The notes beneath the pieces are model-generated. The model saw only the letters and a program-made list of their open reading frames with translations. It was not told where the DNA came from and searched no databases. Position numbers and translations under genes: made by a program. Shown here one piece after another: positions 17,515 through 26,265 of a stretch of DNA of 64,000 bases (the stretch's first letter is position 1; the number at the start of each line of letters is the position of its first letter). Origin of the DNA: Armatimonadota bacterium (GTDB lineage: Bacteria; Armatimonadota; UBA5829; DTJY01). The stretch spans positions 62,001 to 126,000 of the forward strand of contig JAIMAU010000003.1 in NCBI GenBank assembly GCA_023511795.1, written 5' to 3'.

Positions 17515-19578
17515 ATGAGCAACGAACTAAGAGAAGCAATCCAAGCTGGGAGGATCCTCCGCAATTCCTGGCCCCTTTGTTTAAGAGAACATGTTAATCT
17601 CTATATTGGCAGTGGCCGTGCTGGTGCATGCTTTGATGCATATGGCTTGATGAACAATGGATTTCGCGGGAAGCCATCCGAGACAATAAGCAACACGCGC
17701 CTAATGCATGCTGACCACTGGCATCGAGGCGCATGGGGGCTTGACTACTGGCTACCGGTCGCCCGCATTGCATGGGCAACTACACCACATGAACCGCCGT
17801 TGAAGTATCGGCAAGAACTCGACATTTATGAAGGCAGGCTTCGAACGCAAATATGCCGGCCAAGCCTGCGATATGACATCGCCTCCTATTTTCATCCCTA
17901 CCGCCGAGATCTTCTCGCCATAGACTTGCGATTTGAATCTATTGGAAAGCAAATACCAGATATAATCGTATCGCCTGAGACGGACGTCCATACCCACTAC
18001 AACCAACATCTGATTGGGAAAGCACAAGGCATAATCTTTGATTCGGAAGCAAAGAGGTGGATTTGCCGCATAAAAGTAGGCAACGCAGACAGCTTCTTAT
18101 GCTTGCGGATTATTAGCACCCAAGGGGATTGCCATATCAAAGCCGGCACCGACGGCTTGAATATTAGATTTGAAGGGGAAAGTGGAAGTCACTTATTGTT
18201 AGTTGGCGTCGGCGGCGCTCACCGTAAGCAAGAAATTGAGCACGAACTTGATTCGATTCGCTCGCCTGAGCAATTCGCCGCAGAAGCAGCGCAAGCCTGG
18301 CATAGGCGATGGGGCGATGCATTTATAAACATTCCTGTGCCGCAGTACCAAGCACTTTGGGCAAGGTCCTTATTCTATGTGTTGTCAAGCTATGCGCCAG
18401 ATGTTCGAGCCCCAGCACCCCCGAACGGATGGTCTGGTAACTGTTGGCCATTTGGATTCCCACAGGATCTCTCATTTATTCACCCTGCCCTCCTAAGACT
18501 AGGACATCTCGACATTGCCCGCTCGTGGGTTGAATTCTACCGCCAAAGGCTTCAGAACATGCAGGAGTATACTAGGAGGGTTTACGGCGCCGAGGGTGCA
18601 ATGTGGGCATGGGAATTCCCAATCGGGCCTGATTCAAAACTCTTAAGCGACGGCTACCCAAACTATTGCCAATTTGAAATCCACAACGCCGCGTACCCAG
18701 CAAGAATGGCTCGTGAAGCTGCCATGCATATTCGAAATCAAGAGTGGACATTAGAGGTAGCCTGGCCTATTGTCAAAGAATCGGCGCGGTTCTTCGGCTC
18801 AATCCTAAAACCAGAAGATGATAGGACTTGGGGCATCCAAATCAAACCCTCGATGGGGCAGGATGAAATGGGCGGAATAAATGCTAAAAACTACCTTTGC
18901 GCTCTTTTTAGCGCTCATTATGCGCTCAAGATTGCACTAGAAATGGCTGAGGAACTTGACCAGCACGAACCCGAGTTTGACCGCTGGAAACAGATTCTCA
19001 CCGATGGACTTGCTTTCAAGCGCCTATATGATGAAACATCTGGGGTATGTGCTACTTGCGAAGGACAATCAGGAAGCGAGCAAATAGGCAAAGAAAAACA
19101 TCCTGTCCAGCTCAACCCACTAATTTTCCTACCAATGCGACAGGTGGATGACCATGTGCTTCGTGCCTACGAACGACGTTACGATATCTGTGCCGGAGTT
19201 AGAGAGAACATATATTACGGGTGGACACTTGCCGCATATCTCCTCGCCGCGTCACACATGAAGGATGCCGATGGTTTGCTCCACGAGCTTGGCCAATTCC
19301 TACGGGGAAAATATGTTGACCCAGATTGGATTCAGATATACGAAACCTCAGGAGCAGTCGGAAGTCCTTTCTACGTCACCAGCCACGGCCTTTACCTCCA
19401 AGCACTTAACGATGCCCTGGTTTCCGACTACTGGGGGGAGACCCAGATTGGAGCATCATGCCCCAAGGACTGGATTGATGTATCCTTCCACCGTCTTCGC
19501 ACGGCAGATGGGTGCATTCATTCCGGCCAGAAAGTGGGTGAGGACTGGAAAGTGTCCACAGAGGAACGCCCAGTATGA
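17515..19578 (+). CDS. Glycosidase-like protein with (alpha/alpha)6 barrel
   Basis: 687 residues, no signal peptide. An N-terminal beta-sandwich (about 1-270; NLYIGSGRAGACFDAYG, SYFHPYRRDLLAIDLRFES) precedes an (alpha/alpha)6-barrel (about 280-640). The barrel carries ALWARSLFYVLSSYAPD, NCWPFGFPQDLSFIHPALLRLGH, MWAWEFPIGPD, GQDEMGGINAKNYLCA and the late EISGAVG-like ETSGAVGSPFYVTSHG. This layout is that of GH65/GH95-type enzymes, cytoplasmic phosphorylases or glycosidases. The exact family and substrate are not certain. The mRNA appears leaderless. The next gene begins within its stop (ATGA), so the two are coupled; that partner carries an export signal. Confidence 0.65.
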   Translation: MSNELREAIQAGRILRNSWPLCLREHVNLYIGSGRAGACFDAYGLMNNGFRGKPSETISNTRLMHADHWHRGAWGLDYWLPVARIAWATTPHEPPLKYRQELDIYEGRLRTQICRPSLRYDIASYFHPYRRDLLAIDLRFESIGKQIPDIIVSPETDVHTHYNQHLIGKAQGIIFDSEAKRWICRIKVGNADSFLCLRIISTQGDCHIKAGTDGLNIRFEGESGSHLLLVGVGGAHRKQEIEHELDSIRSPEQFAAEAAQAWHRRWGDAFINIPVPQYQALWARSLFYVLSSYAPDVRAPAPPNGWSGNCWPFGFPQDLSFIHPALLRLGHLDIARSWVEFYRQRLQNMQEYTRRVYGAEGAMWAWEFPIGPDSKLLSDGYPNYCQFEIHNAAYPARMAREAAMHIRNQEWTLEVAWPIVKESARFFGSILKPEDDRTWGIQIKPSMGQDEMGGINAKNYLCALFSAHYALKIALEMAEELDQHEPEFDRWKQILTDGLAFKRLYDETSGVCATCEGQSGSEQIGKEKHPVQLNPLIFLPMRQVDDHVLRAYERRYDICAGVRENIYYGWTLAAYLLAASHMKDADGLLHELGQFLRGKYVDPDWIQIYETSGAVGSPFYVTSHGLYLQALNDALVSDYWGETQIGASCPKDWIDVSFHRLRTADGCIHSGQKVGEDWKVSTEERPV

Positions 19579-21731
19579 AAAATTCCAAAATTTCGCTCTG
19601 CTTTGTTCTAATTTTGATAAGCTCGACATGTTGCGCAGGAGGCAAAGAATTGAACCTATCTTTCTGCTCAAGCATTAAAAATGACTTATATTCGGCCCTA
19701 AAAAGCTGTGGATATAAATGCCCCAGATCCGATACGGCCATAGACGCTGTCAAGCATGCCAAGCCAGGGTCGGGAGTCCTCGTACTCGCTGATGGTTACC
19801 CAAGCGTACGAATCCACATCGACCCTGCAGTTTTTGACATTGCCGCCAATAAAAGGCTTAAGCTTTATATTGAATATCCAGAAGCTATACCGAATATAGA
19901 GCTAGCCGAGCCAAGAAAGGTGTGTTGGGAACGCATAGTCGTAGCATCAAGCACATTCGGTGAACACTTACCAATGCTTCAAATCCTTACTGCTCACGAA
20001 TGCGTCTTTATACCATGCAAAGCAGAAAAGCCACTTCTTGTATTTGCCCGGGTGGCAGGATTTGACAAAGCAGTCTTCGGCCTTCCACAAGAAACACATC
20101 CCGCCCTTTTTGAAAAAGAAAACCTTCTAATTGCAACGACCAAATTGAGCAGTTTCATCACCAGCAGGTATGCTCCAACTAAAGCTTGGCAGGCTGTCTG
20201 GGAACATATACTTTCCGTCCTCGACCCTGAGAACCGCCCAAGCATCGAGTGGACGCCCATTGTCAGACCAATGTTTGGGCCAAGTCAACCGCTACCAAAG
20301 GACTTCGAAGCACGGGCCTTCAAAAAGGCAGTAGAATACTATCATCATTCCCGCCTTCTTATACACTCATCTGAAGAAGAAGAAATACACCGGCTGCTGA
20401 AAGCGGGACTTGAAACCAGGCCTGTTCCCAGACCCGATTCTGCTTCCGGCGATGGCTCGCACGGCATTCTAGAAGGCTATGCTTCCCAAATTAGATATGA
20501 TGGAAGCCAAGACCAAAGAATACCTATTCGCTCAGACTGCAACGCAGAGGTGGCAATGGTGCTTGCGCTCAGCTGGGCGGTAAATGGGGATGCGAAAAGC
20601 CGAAATGTTGCGCAGAACTTGCTAGACTATGTTTACTTCACATCGGGCATGCACAGCCGAGAAAGAGGTAATCCCGAGCACCCAGCCTTCGGACTCATCA
20701 GTTGGGGGAACATCGCTCCAGCGTGGGAGATTGCCAACTACAGCGATGACAACGCACGTGTTGCACTAAGCACTATGGTCGCCGCCGCATGCCTAAATAC
20801 AGATAGATGGGATGAGAACCTCCTACGCATCCTTCTCGCAAACTTGCGTACTACCGGCACACTCGGCTTTCGAGGTGACCGTATTGACATGCCAAATATT
20901 GAAGCACAAGGATGGAAAGCATATAATGACTCGCCGACAATCAACTATTCACCTCATCATGAGTCATACCTTTGGGCGTGCAACCTTTGGGCATACAAGC
21001 AGACCGGCTATAAGCCATTCATCGAACGAACAAAAACGGCAATCCGCATGACAATGGAGGCATATCCCAATGGTTGGCGATGGAAAGACAGCATTGAGCG
21101 CTCGAGAATGCTTCTCTGCCTTGCCTGGCTAGTTCGACTAGAGGATACTCCCTTACACCGACAGTGGCTGTATCAAATTGCAGACGACCTGATTGCTAGG
21201 CAGGACAAGTCGGGAGCAATTCAAGAACTCTTTGGCAGTGGGCCAACCGGTTTCAACATACCTCAATCAAACGAAGCATATGGAACTACCGAGACCCCAC
21301 TAATACAAGAGAACGGCGATCCAGCAAGCGACCAGCTTTACACAACCGGCTTTGCGCTTCTTGGATTCCATGAAGCATATGCCGCTACTGGAGACAAACG
21401 GTTAAAACAAGCCGAGGATAAGTTGGCAGAATTCCTCTGCCGCATCCAAGTTAAAGCACCGAAAATTCCCTATTTAGATGGGACTTGGTTCAGAGCCTTC
21501 GACTACCGCAAATGGGACTATTGGTCGGCTTCGGGCGACATTGGCTGGGGAGCATGGTGCGTTGAAAGCGGCTGGGGGCCAGCTTGGATAACCACAGTCC
21601 TCGGCCTTAGACTGAAAGGCACTTCAATTTGGGATCTCACTTCTGGCAGCCGGATAATTGAGAAATTCCACACAGTCCAACAGCAAATGTCAGCAAACAA
21701 AGGTGGACCTTGGGCAAAAATTGGCAATTGA
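19575..21731 (+). CDS. Exported protein with alpha/alpha-toroid domain, glycosidase-like
   Basis: 718 residues. A signal peptide (KISLCFVLILISSTCCAGG) ends in a Cys-Cys pair that only loosely resembles a lipobox, so either a lipoprotein or a soluble secreted protein is possible. Residues about 25-230 are beta-rich. From about 240 a helical toroid follows, with SDCNAEVAMVLALSWAVNGD, ISWGNIAPAWEIANYSDDNARVAL, NYSPHHESYLWACNLWAYKQTG and a late SASGDIGWGAWCVESGWGPAWITTVLGL. The alternating paired helices resemble six-hairpin glycosidases or uronyl hydrolases, but I recognise no catalytic signature. Its start codon overlaps the stop of the cytoplasmic glycosidase-like gene, suggesting a shared carbohydrate substrate. 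Confidence 0.6.
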   Translation: MKNSKISLCFVLILISSTCCAGGKELNLSFCSSIKNDLYSALKSCGYKCPRSDTAIDAVKHAKPGSGVLVLADGYPSVRIHIDPAVFDIAANKRLKLYIEYPEAIPNIELAEPRKVCWERIVVASSTFGEHLPMLQILTAHECVFIPCKAEKPLLVFARVAGFDKAVFGLPQETHPALFEKENLLIATTKLSSFITSRYAPTKAWQAVWEHILSVLDPENRPSIEWTPIVRPMFGPSQPLPKDFEARAFKKAVEYYHHSRLLIHSSEEEEIHRLLKAGLETRPVPRPDSASGDGSHGILEGYASQIRYDGSQDQRIPIRSDCNAEVAMVLALSWAVNGDAKSRNVAQNLLDYVYFTSGMHSRERGNPEHPAFGLISWGNIAPAWEIANYSDDNARVALSTMVAAACLNTDRWDENLLRILLANLRTTGTLGFRGDRIDMPNIEAQGWKAYNDSPTINYSPHHESYLWACNLWAYKQTGYKPFIERTKTAIRMTMEAYPNGWRWKDSIERSRMLLCLAWLVRLEDTPLHRQWLYQIADDLIARQDKSGAIQELFGSGPTGFNIPQSNEAYGTTETPLIQENGDPASDQLYTTGFALLGFHEAYAATGDKRLKQAEDKLAEFLCRIQVKAPKIPYLDGTWFRAFDYRKWDYWSASGDIGWGAWCVESGWGPAWITTVLGLRLKGTSIWDLTSGSRIIEKFHTVQQQMSANKGGPWAKIGN

Positions 21732-21773
21732 TATCAAAAACAAACCTTTGCCAGCTTTGAAATGTGGGGCATC

Positions 21774-22583
21774 TCAGAACAATTTTCGTTGATAACTGCG
21801 TTTGCCTGGCCGCCAGGTTAGGCTTACGGTATCGCGAAGGGCTACCTCAAGTACAGCATTCCTAAGGCCGGCTTTAGAAAGCTGGCGCTGAACATATTTG
21901 CGAGCCAAGCGAGGAGAGTTGTTCGTTTCACTAAGATGCGCAAGCCAATAACATGTAGGGCGGCCGCTCGATGCATGCTCTAATATCAAATTCGCCGCCG
22001 CTTCATTTGAAAGGTGGCCGCGATTGCTCAATATTCGAGATTTTAGGAACCACGGGTATGGACCGCTAATTAACTTTTCAACATCGTGATTTGACTCAAC
22101 AATCGCTAAGTTTGCACCTTCAACCTTCTCAAGGATATCTTTTCTGGCCACCCCTGTATCTGTTACCAACGATACTTTCCAGAACTTGTAATAAACGTTA
22201 TATCCCACTGGCTCGACCGCATCATGGGAGACTGGGAATGACTCGACAAGAATATCCTTCAATGCTAAAGACGACCCGGTCTCTATAACCAACCAATTTG
22301 AGGGAATTTGCCCGAAAGCAATTTCTGAAAGGGTTGCAAAGTTCGCAACAACTGGGATATTGTAAAAACGAGATAATACATAGGCGCTTTTAGAATGGTC
22401 GCCATGTTCGTGGGTAAGGAAGATAGCATCTAGGTCGGCCAGCGATACGTAAAATTTCGACAGCCTCTTTTTGAGCTGCCGCACAGACAAACCCGCATCA
22501 AGTAGAATTTTCGTACCCCCGGCCTGGACCAGCATGGAGTTTCCCGAACTCCCGCTGCCCAGCGAATGAACAGAGAAATCCAA
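21774..22583 (-). CDS. WalJ/YycJ-like metallo-beta-lactamase-fold hydrolase
   Basis: 269 residues. The N-terminal VHSLGSGSSGNSMLVQAGGTKILLDAG and the metal motif THEHGDHSK (H-x-H-x-D-H) define the WalJ/YycJ group of the metallo-beta-lactamase superfamily, with further ligands in VSHDAVEPVGY and SNRGHLSNEAA. These are predicted dinuclear-zinc nucleases or phosphodiesterases; in Firmicutes the gene accompanies the WalRK system and has been tied to replication and mismatch repair. Here it stands alone between convergent and divergent genes. The frame starts with TTG (no ATG available near the conserved N terminus). A TTGTAA-17-TATAAT promoter lies about 43 bases upstream. Confidence 0.88.
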   Translation of the reverse strand: MDFSVHSLGSGSSGNSMLVQAGGTKILLDAGLSVRQLKKRLSKFYVSLADLDAIFLTHEHGDHSKSAYVLSRFYNIPVVANFATLSEIAFGQIPSNWLVIETGSSLALKDILVESFPVSHDAVEPVGYNVYYKFWKVSLVTDTGVARKDILEKVEGANLAIVESNHDVEKLISGPYPWFLKSRILSNRGHLSNEAAANLILEHASSGRPTCYWLAHLSETNNSPRLARKYVQRQLSKAGLRNAVLEVALRDTVSLTWRPGKRSYQRKLF

Positions 22584-22625
22584 TTTATTTTAGCCCCGTC
22601 TACCGCGGTCTCAATTTTCGAATAA

Positions 22626-22654
22626 ATTATAACATATAACGATTGGGATTACAA
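22626..22654 (-). promoter_or_regulatory. Promoter of the WalJ-like gene
   Basis: Minus strand: TTGTAA (22649-22654), 17 bases, TATAAT (22626-22631) preceded by TGn. The perfect -10 with extension makes this convincing. It is divergent from the serC promoter just to its right. Confidence 0.6.
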
Positions 22655-22691
22655 GCCGCCGGGGGACCGTTAACCAAATCAAGTCAACGTC

Positions 22692-22721
22692 TTGCACGCC
22701 ATAGCGCTTATCTGGTAATAT
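22692..22721 (+). promoter_or_regulatory. Promoter of serC
   Basis: TTGCAC (22692-22697), 18 bases, TAATAT (22716-22721) with a TGn extension at 22713. Predicted start near 22728; the serC ATG follows at 22755 with AAGGAG ahead. Confidence 0.6.
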
Positions 22722-22754
22722 AGAACTACGAAATCTCTATTCAAGGAGCAACGC

Positions 22755-23834
22755 ATGGCACGAGTATACAACTTCAATGCCGGACCCGCCGCCCTCCCTC
22801 TCCCTGTTCTTGAGAAGGCACAGGCGGAAATGCTCGATTGTGGAGGCGAGGGCATGTCTGTCATGGAAATGTCCCATCGCTCGAAGTTCTACTCCGCGCT
22901 AAACGACGCGGCAGAGGAAAACGTCCGAAAGCTTATGGGAATCTCGGACGACTATGCCGTCCTTTTCCTTCAAGGAGGAGCAAGCCTTCAGTTCGCTATG
23001 ATTCCAATGAATCTGCGCAGAAAAGGAAAGACGGCTGACTATATCCACACAGGAAGTTGGTCATCAAAAGCAATCAAAGAAGCCAAGGTTACTGGAAGTG
23101 TTAATATCGCTTGGGACGGCAAGGACGAAAACTACATGCGCATTCCGAAAGAGAGCGAGCTCAACTTGAGTCCTGATGCCGAATATGTACACATATGCTC
23201 AAATGAGACGATAGGAGGCATCCGCTATCCTACATTCCCAAAAACTACAGCCCCATTGGTCGCCGATATGTCGAGTGAGATAATGTCCAGAGTGATAGAC
23301 GTAAATCAGTTTGGATTGATTTACGCTGGGGCGCAAAAAAACCTAGGGCCATCAGGATTAGCTCTCGTTATCATCCGAAAAGACCTGATGGATCGCTGTC
23401 CAGAAGATGTTCCAATATTCCTACGATACAAGACGCACGCAGAGGAAAAGAGCCTTTACAACACGCCAAATACATGGGCGGTCTACATTCTAAAACTCGT
23501 GACCGATTGGGTAACCTCTCTCGGTGGCATAGAAGCAATACAGAAAATAAACGAAGCAAAAGCAAAGGCAATCTATGATGTGCTAGACTCAAGCGACTTT
23601 TGGATTACCCCTGCTGACAAGGAAAGCCGCTCAATTATGAACGTAGTTTGGCGCCTGCCAAGCGAGGAACTCGAAGAAGCCTTTGTCAACGAAGCTAAAA
23701 AAGAAGGATTAGTAGGTCTAAAAGGTCACCGATCTGTTGGCGGGCTCCGTGCAAGCATTTATAATGCCGTAGGTCAGGATGCTGTAGACGCCCTCGTCTC
23801 ATTCATGAAAGAGTTCGAGCGCAAGAACGGATAA
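22755..23834 (+). CDS. serC: Phosphoserine aminotransferase
   Basis: 359 residues, full length. It converts 3-phosphohydroxypyruvate and glutamate to phosphoserine and 2-oxoglutarate in serine biosynthesis, and can serve pyridoxal phosphate synthesis. Visible features are the start VYNFNAGPAALP, EMSHRSKFY, LQGGASLQF, and the PLP lysine K195 in IYAGAQKNLGPSG, followed by RYKTHAEEKSLYNTPNTW. The C-terminal LVGLKGHRSVGGLRASIYNA binds the phosphate group. Single-gene transcription unit: own promoter, AAGGAG six bases before the ATG, and a strong terminator right after the stop. Confidence 0.97.
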   Translation: MARVYNFNAGPAALPLPVLEKAQAEMLDCGGEGMSVMEMSHRSKFYSALNDAAEENVRKLMGISDDYAVLFLQGGASLQFAMIPMNLRRKGKTADYIHTGSWSSKAIKEAKVTGSVNIAWDGKDENYMRIPKESELNLSPDAEYVHICSNETIGGIRYPTFPKTTAPLVADMSSEIMSRVIDVNQFGLIYAGAQKNLGPSGLALVIIRKDLMDRCPEDVPIFLRYKTHAEEKSLYNTPNTWAVYILKLVTDWVTSLGGIEAIQKINEAKAKAIYDVLDSSDFWITPADKESRSIMNVVWRLPSEELEEAFVNEAKKEGLVGLKGHRSVGGLRASIYNAVGQDAVDALVSFMKEFERKNG

Positions 23835-23859
23835 ACTGACAAATGAAAAATTGTTGATG

Positions 23860-23892
23860 AAAGGCCGGGGCATGCCCTGGCCTTTTGTTTTT
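23860..23892 (+). terminator. Intrinsic terminator after serC
   Basis: AAAGGCC-G-GGGC pairs with GCCC-T-GGCCTTT around a two- to four-base loop, followed by a T-rich run (TTTTGTTTTT). Textbook rho-independent terminator. Confidence 0.85.
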
Positions 23893-24078
23893 ATGGAATT
23901 CACAACATTTAGATAAGCAGGATTCCAAACTCCGTATTGCTAAATCAATAGCAACATTGATTTTCTTTTAACCTTAAGCTACCAAACTTATCAAATGGCG
24001 AGAACAAAACCTATTTCTTGTTCTTTGATGCTAAGCTCCAACTGCTATATAGTCTTCCAAGGGAGAAAAGAATCAGCA

Positions 24079-26019
24079 ATGATAAAGATAACTTACATAC
24101 TTATCGCATTGACAACGGCATCATTAGCCGCCTCTGAGTCTACAGCAAACAAGCAAAAGATGAATCTGCCTATCATTACTGGCAATTTCAGCGTATTATG
24201 GATCCAACATTCACCGGTTGGAGCATTTCCGGATCCTGCGTTTAACGGCGAACCTGTGCCGCCGGCGGAAAACTGGTCAGCATACGCCAAGACTGGCATA
24301 AAGGCATACGAAGACTATGTGGCATGGGGTGCGGTTGAACGCGAACCTGGCAAATGGGATTGGAGCAGACAGATAGAAGTTGCCAAGAAGCAAAATGCAG
24401 GAGGTTTGGAATATGATCCATATCTTTGGCTCCAAAATCCGCCTGCCTGGATGCGCGAGGGGAAGTTGCCAAACGAACCTGATGCTCCTAGTCATTTCAC
24501 AATGATGAAATGCCTTGAGCATGACGAGGAAACGTATACATTTTCAATATGGGATCCTGCAACCCTTAAATGGTTCGACCGATTCTACAAGGAAATGTCA
24601 AAGGCGCTTGGCGGGAAAATCGGGAGAACCTACGTTGGGCTTGTCGGCCCTTATGGGGAAGGGAATTACCCGCTTCCAATTCCCGATTGGGTGAAAATTG
24701 GCCATTGCCACGAAGGCTATTGGTGTGGCGATAAATACGCCCGCAAAGCTTTCTGCGAAGATTTTCAAAAGCACTACCGCAGTCTAGAGTCATTGAACAA
24801 AGCTTGGGGGACCAATTTCCGTAAATGGGAAGACCTAGAGTTTCCACCCGAGATAAAAGCAGGAAGGGTGCTGAAAGCTGAAGAACGCAACGATCCAAAG
24901 TCACGACGGCGCTGGGTGGATTTCATCAAGTGGTATCACCAATCGATCATTGACTTCTCGGTTGAAGTAGCAAAAATTGCCTGCAGATATTTCCCTCCTC
25001 AGAAGCTAAAGATGAAGCCAGGCGGCTCTGCAGGTGGTGTAAACCCAATCGCCTGGGGAACATACTGTCCAGGGTATGCAAAAGCTATCGGAGAGCTGAA
25101 GGTGAGAAGCTCAAATGGCAAGATTAGACTCCAACCAGCCGACTGCCACGGAAAGCCATTTGGCGACAGATGGTATGGAACTGCCTATCGGTTCTATGGC
25201 ATTCCACTCACCACTGAGCCTGCTGGAGGTCTCGATAGGAGAACCTTCCTTCGCCGGGTCTTCATGGACGCTAGCAATGGCGCAACCGAAATGTTCAGCT
25301 ATGAATGGGACAAGCACAAACTAGATGGCTTGAGGTGGATACACCTCTATCGTGGCATACCCTCGATTACCGACGTTGCCGTTTATTGCCCAACAACATG
25401 GTACCGAATGAATGGCGACCTGTGGCCCGCAATTCACACTGCTGACTCTCTACGCGACATCACGGACTTTGAGGTGGCAGACGAACTTCTAATTGAAGAT
25501 GGCTATCTTGAAAATAGCAAAATTCGTGTGCTCATATGGCTACAAGGCTCGGTTGTGGAGCGCACAGTTATGCAGAAAATTGTAAAATGGATTAAAAGCG
25601 GCGGCATACTCGTCGCTGGAATGCCAAAACCCCCAACAGATGTTGAAGGCCGAGATGACTTAGGAATAATTTTATCTGCCGGAAACCGCTCATCATCGAC
25701 GACTGCAGAAACCACCATATTCTCGCTAGGCAAAGGCTTGATAATTAGATATTCAAAGGAACCAAAGCCAAAAGATCAAACCTTTAGGGAGTTGGTTTAT
25801 AAGGCAGTTTACCATCCCGAACAGTTCAAACCAGGCCTAAAAGGCGCTCCAGAAATTGATGGCAAGTCTGACGGTGTCTGGACCGCAGTCTTCCCTGATA
25901 TGCTTCTTCTATATAACAACAACGACAAACCTGTGGATGTTGAGCACCATTGGTGCGGGCAGATAATCAAATGCCGCATTATTGAAGGTGAGTTAATCAA
26001 AATCCCTGCTAGGAAATAG
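24079..26019 (+). CDS. Secreted beta-galactosidase-like (GH-A clan type) protein
   Basis: 646 residues from the ATG at 24079, which opens a signal peptide (MIKITYILIALTTASLAA); the frame runs further upstream but that part is not signal-like. The core resembles a GH42/GH14-type TIM barrel: WSAYAKTGIKAYEDYVAWGAVEREPGKWDWS early, then LEYDPYLWLQNPPAWMREG, VGLVGPYGEGNYPLP (candidate acid/base glutamate in YGEGNY), and PLTTEPAGGLDRRTFLRRVFMDASNGATEMFSYEWDK (candidate nucleophile region). A trimerisation-like alpha/beta domain follows (about 430-560). The substrate is not evident. A loosely spaced AAGGGAG lies about 13 bases before the start. It stands alone after the serC terminator. Confidence 0.65.
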   Translation: MIKITYILIALTTASLAASESTANKQKMNLPIITGNFSVLWIQHSPVGAFPDPAFNGEPVPPAENWSAYAKTGIKAYEDYVAWGAVEREPGKWDWSRQIEVAKKQNAGGLEYDPYLWLQNPPAWMREGKLPNEPDAPSHFTMMKCLEHDEETYTFSIWDPATLKWFDRFYKEMSKALGGKIGRTYVGLVGPYGEGNYPLPIPDWVKIGHCHEGYWCGDKYARKAFCEDFQKHYRSLESLNKAWGTNFRKWEDLEFPPEIKAGRVLKAEERNDPKSRRRWVDFIKWYHQSIIDFSVEVAKIACRYFPPQKLKMKPGGSAGGVNPIAWGTYCPGYAKAIGELKVRSSNGKIRLQPADCHGKPFGDRWYGTAYRFYGIPLTTEPAGGLDRRTFLRRVFMDASNGATEMFSYEWDKHKLDGLRWIHLYRGIPSITDVAVYCPTTWYRMNGDLWPAIHTADSLRDITDFEVADELLIEDGYLENSKIRVLIWLQGSVVERTVMQKIVKWIKSGGILVAGMPKPPTDVEGRDDLGIILSAGNRSSSTTAETTIFSLGKGLIIRYSKEPKPKDQTFRELVYKAVYHPEQFKPGLKGAPEIDGKSDGVWTAVFPDMLLLYNNNDKPVDVEHHWCGQIIKCRIIEGELIKIPARK

Positions 26020-26035
26020 TAAAATATCTCGCATC

Positions 26036-26056
26036 CCAAGGTAGAAACAGCCTTGG
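26036..26056 (+). repeat. Small hairpin after the galactosidase-like gene
   Basis: CCAAGG (26036-26041) pairs with CCTTGG (26051-26056) around a nine-base loop shortly after the stop codon. No strong T-run follows, so at best it is a weak terminator. Confidence 0.3.
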
Positions 26057-26188
26057 TATTCCAGCCACCTGATGCACTGTTGAATTTGGTTTGGGGGTGT
26101 TTATTGGTACAAAGAATGAGGATTGTGATTTCAGGATTATTCGAGGACACCAAAGCTAATTCCTTGGCGCTTAGAAGAAAAGCGCAAA

Positions 26189-26220
26189 GAGGAAAGAGAA
26201 CCTAGGTTGTCTCTTTCCTC
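26189..26220. terminator. Hairpin terminator between convergent genes
   Basis: A perfect 11-base stem GAGGAAAGAGA (26189-26199) / TCTCTTTCCTC (26210-26220) with a short loop that is itself nearly palindromic (AACCTAGGTT). It lies about 45 bases past the end of the acyl-CoA dehydrogenase gene on the minus strand, with TTT following in that direction. Confidence 0.6.
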
Positions 26221-26265
26221 CGCTGTTTCATTTTGTCCGGCAGTTAGCTCAGGCTGAATTAATTA

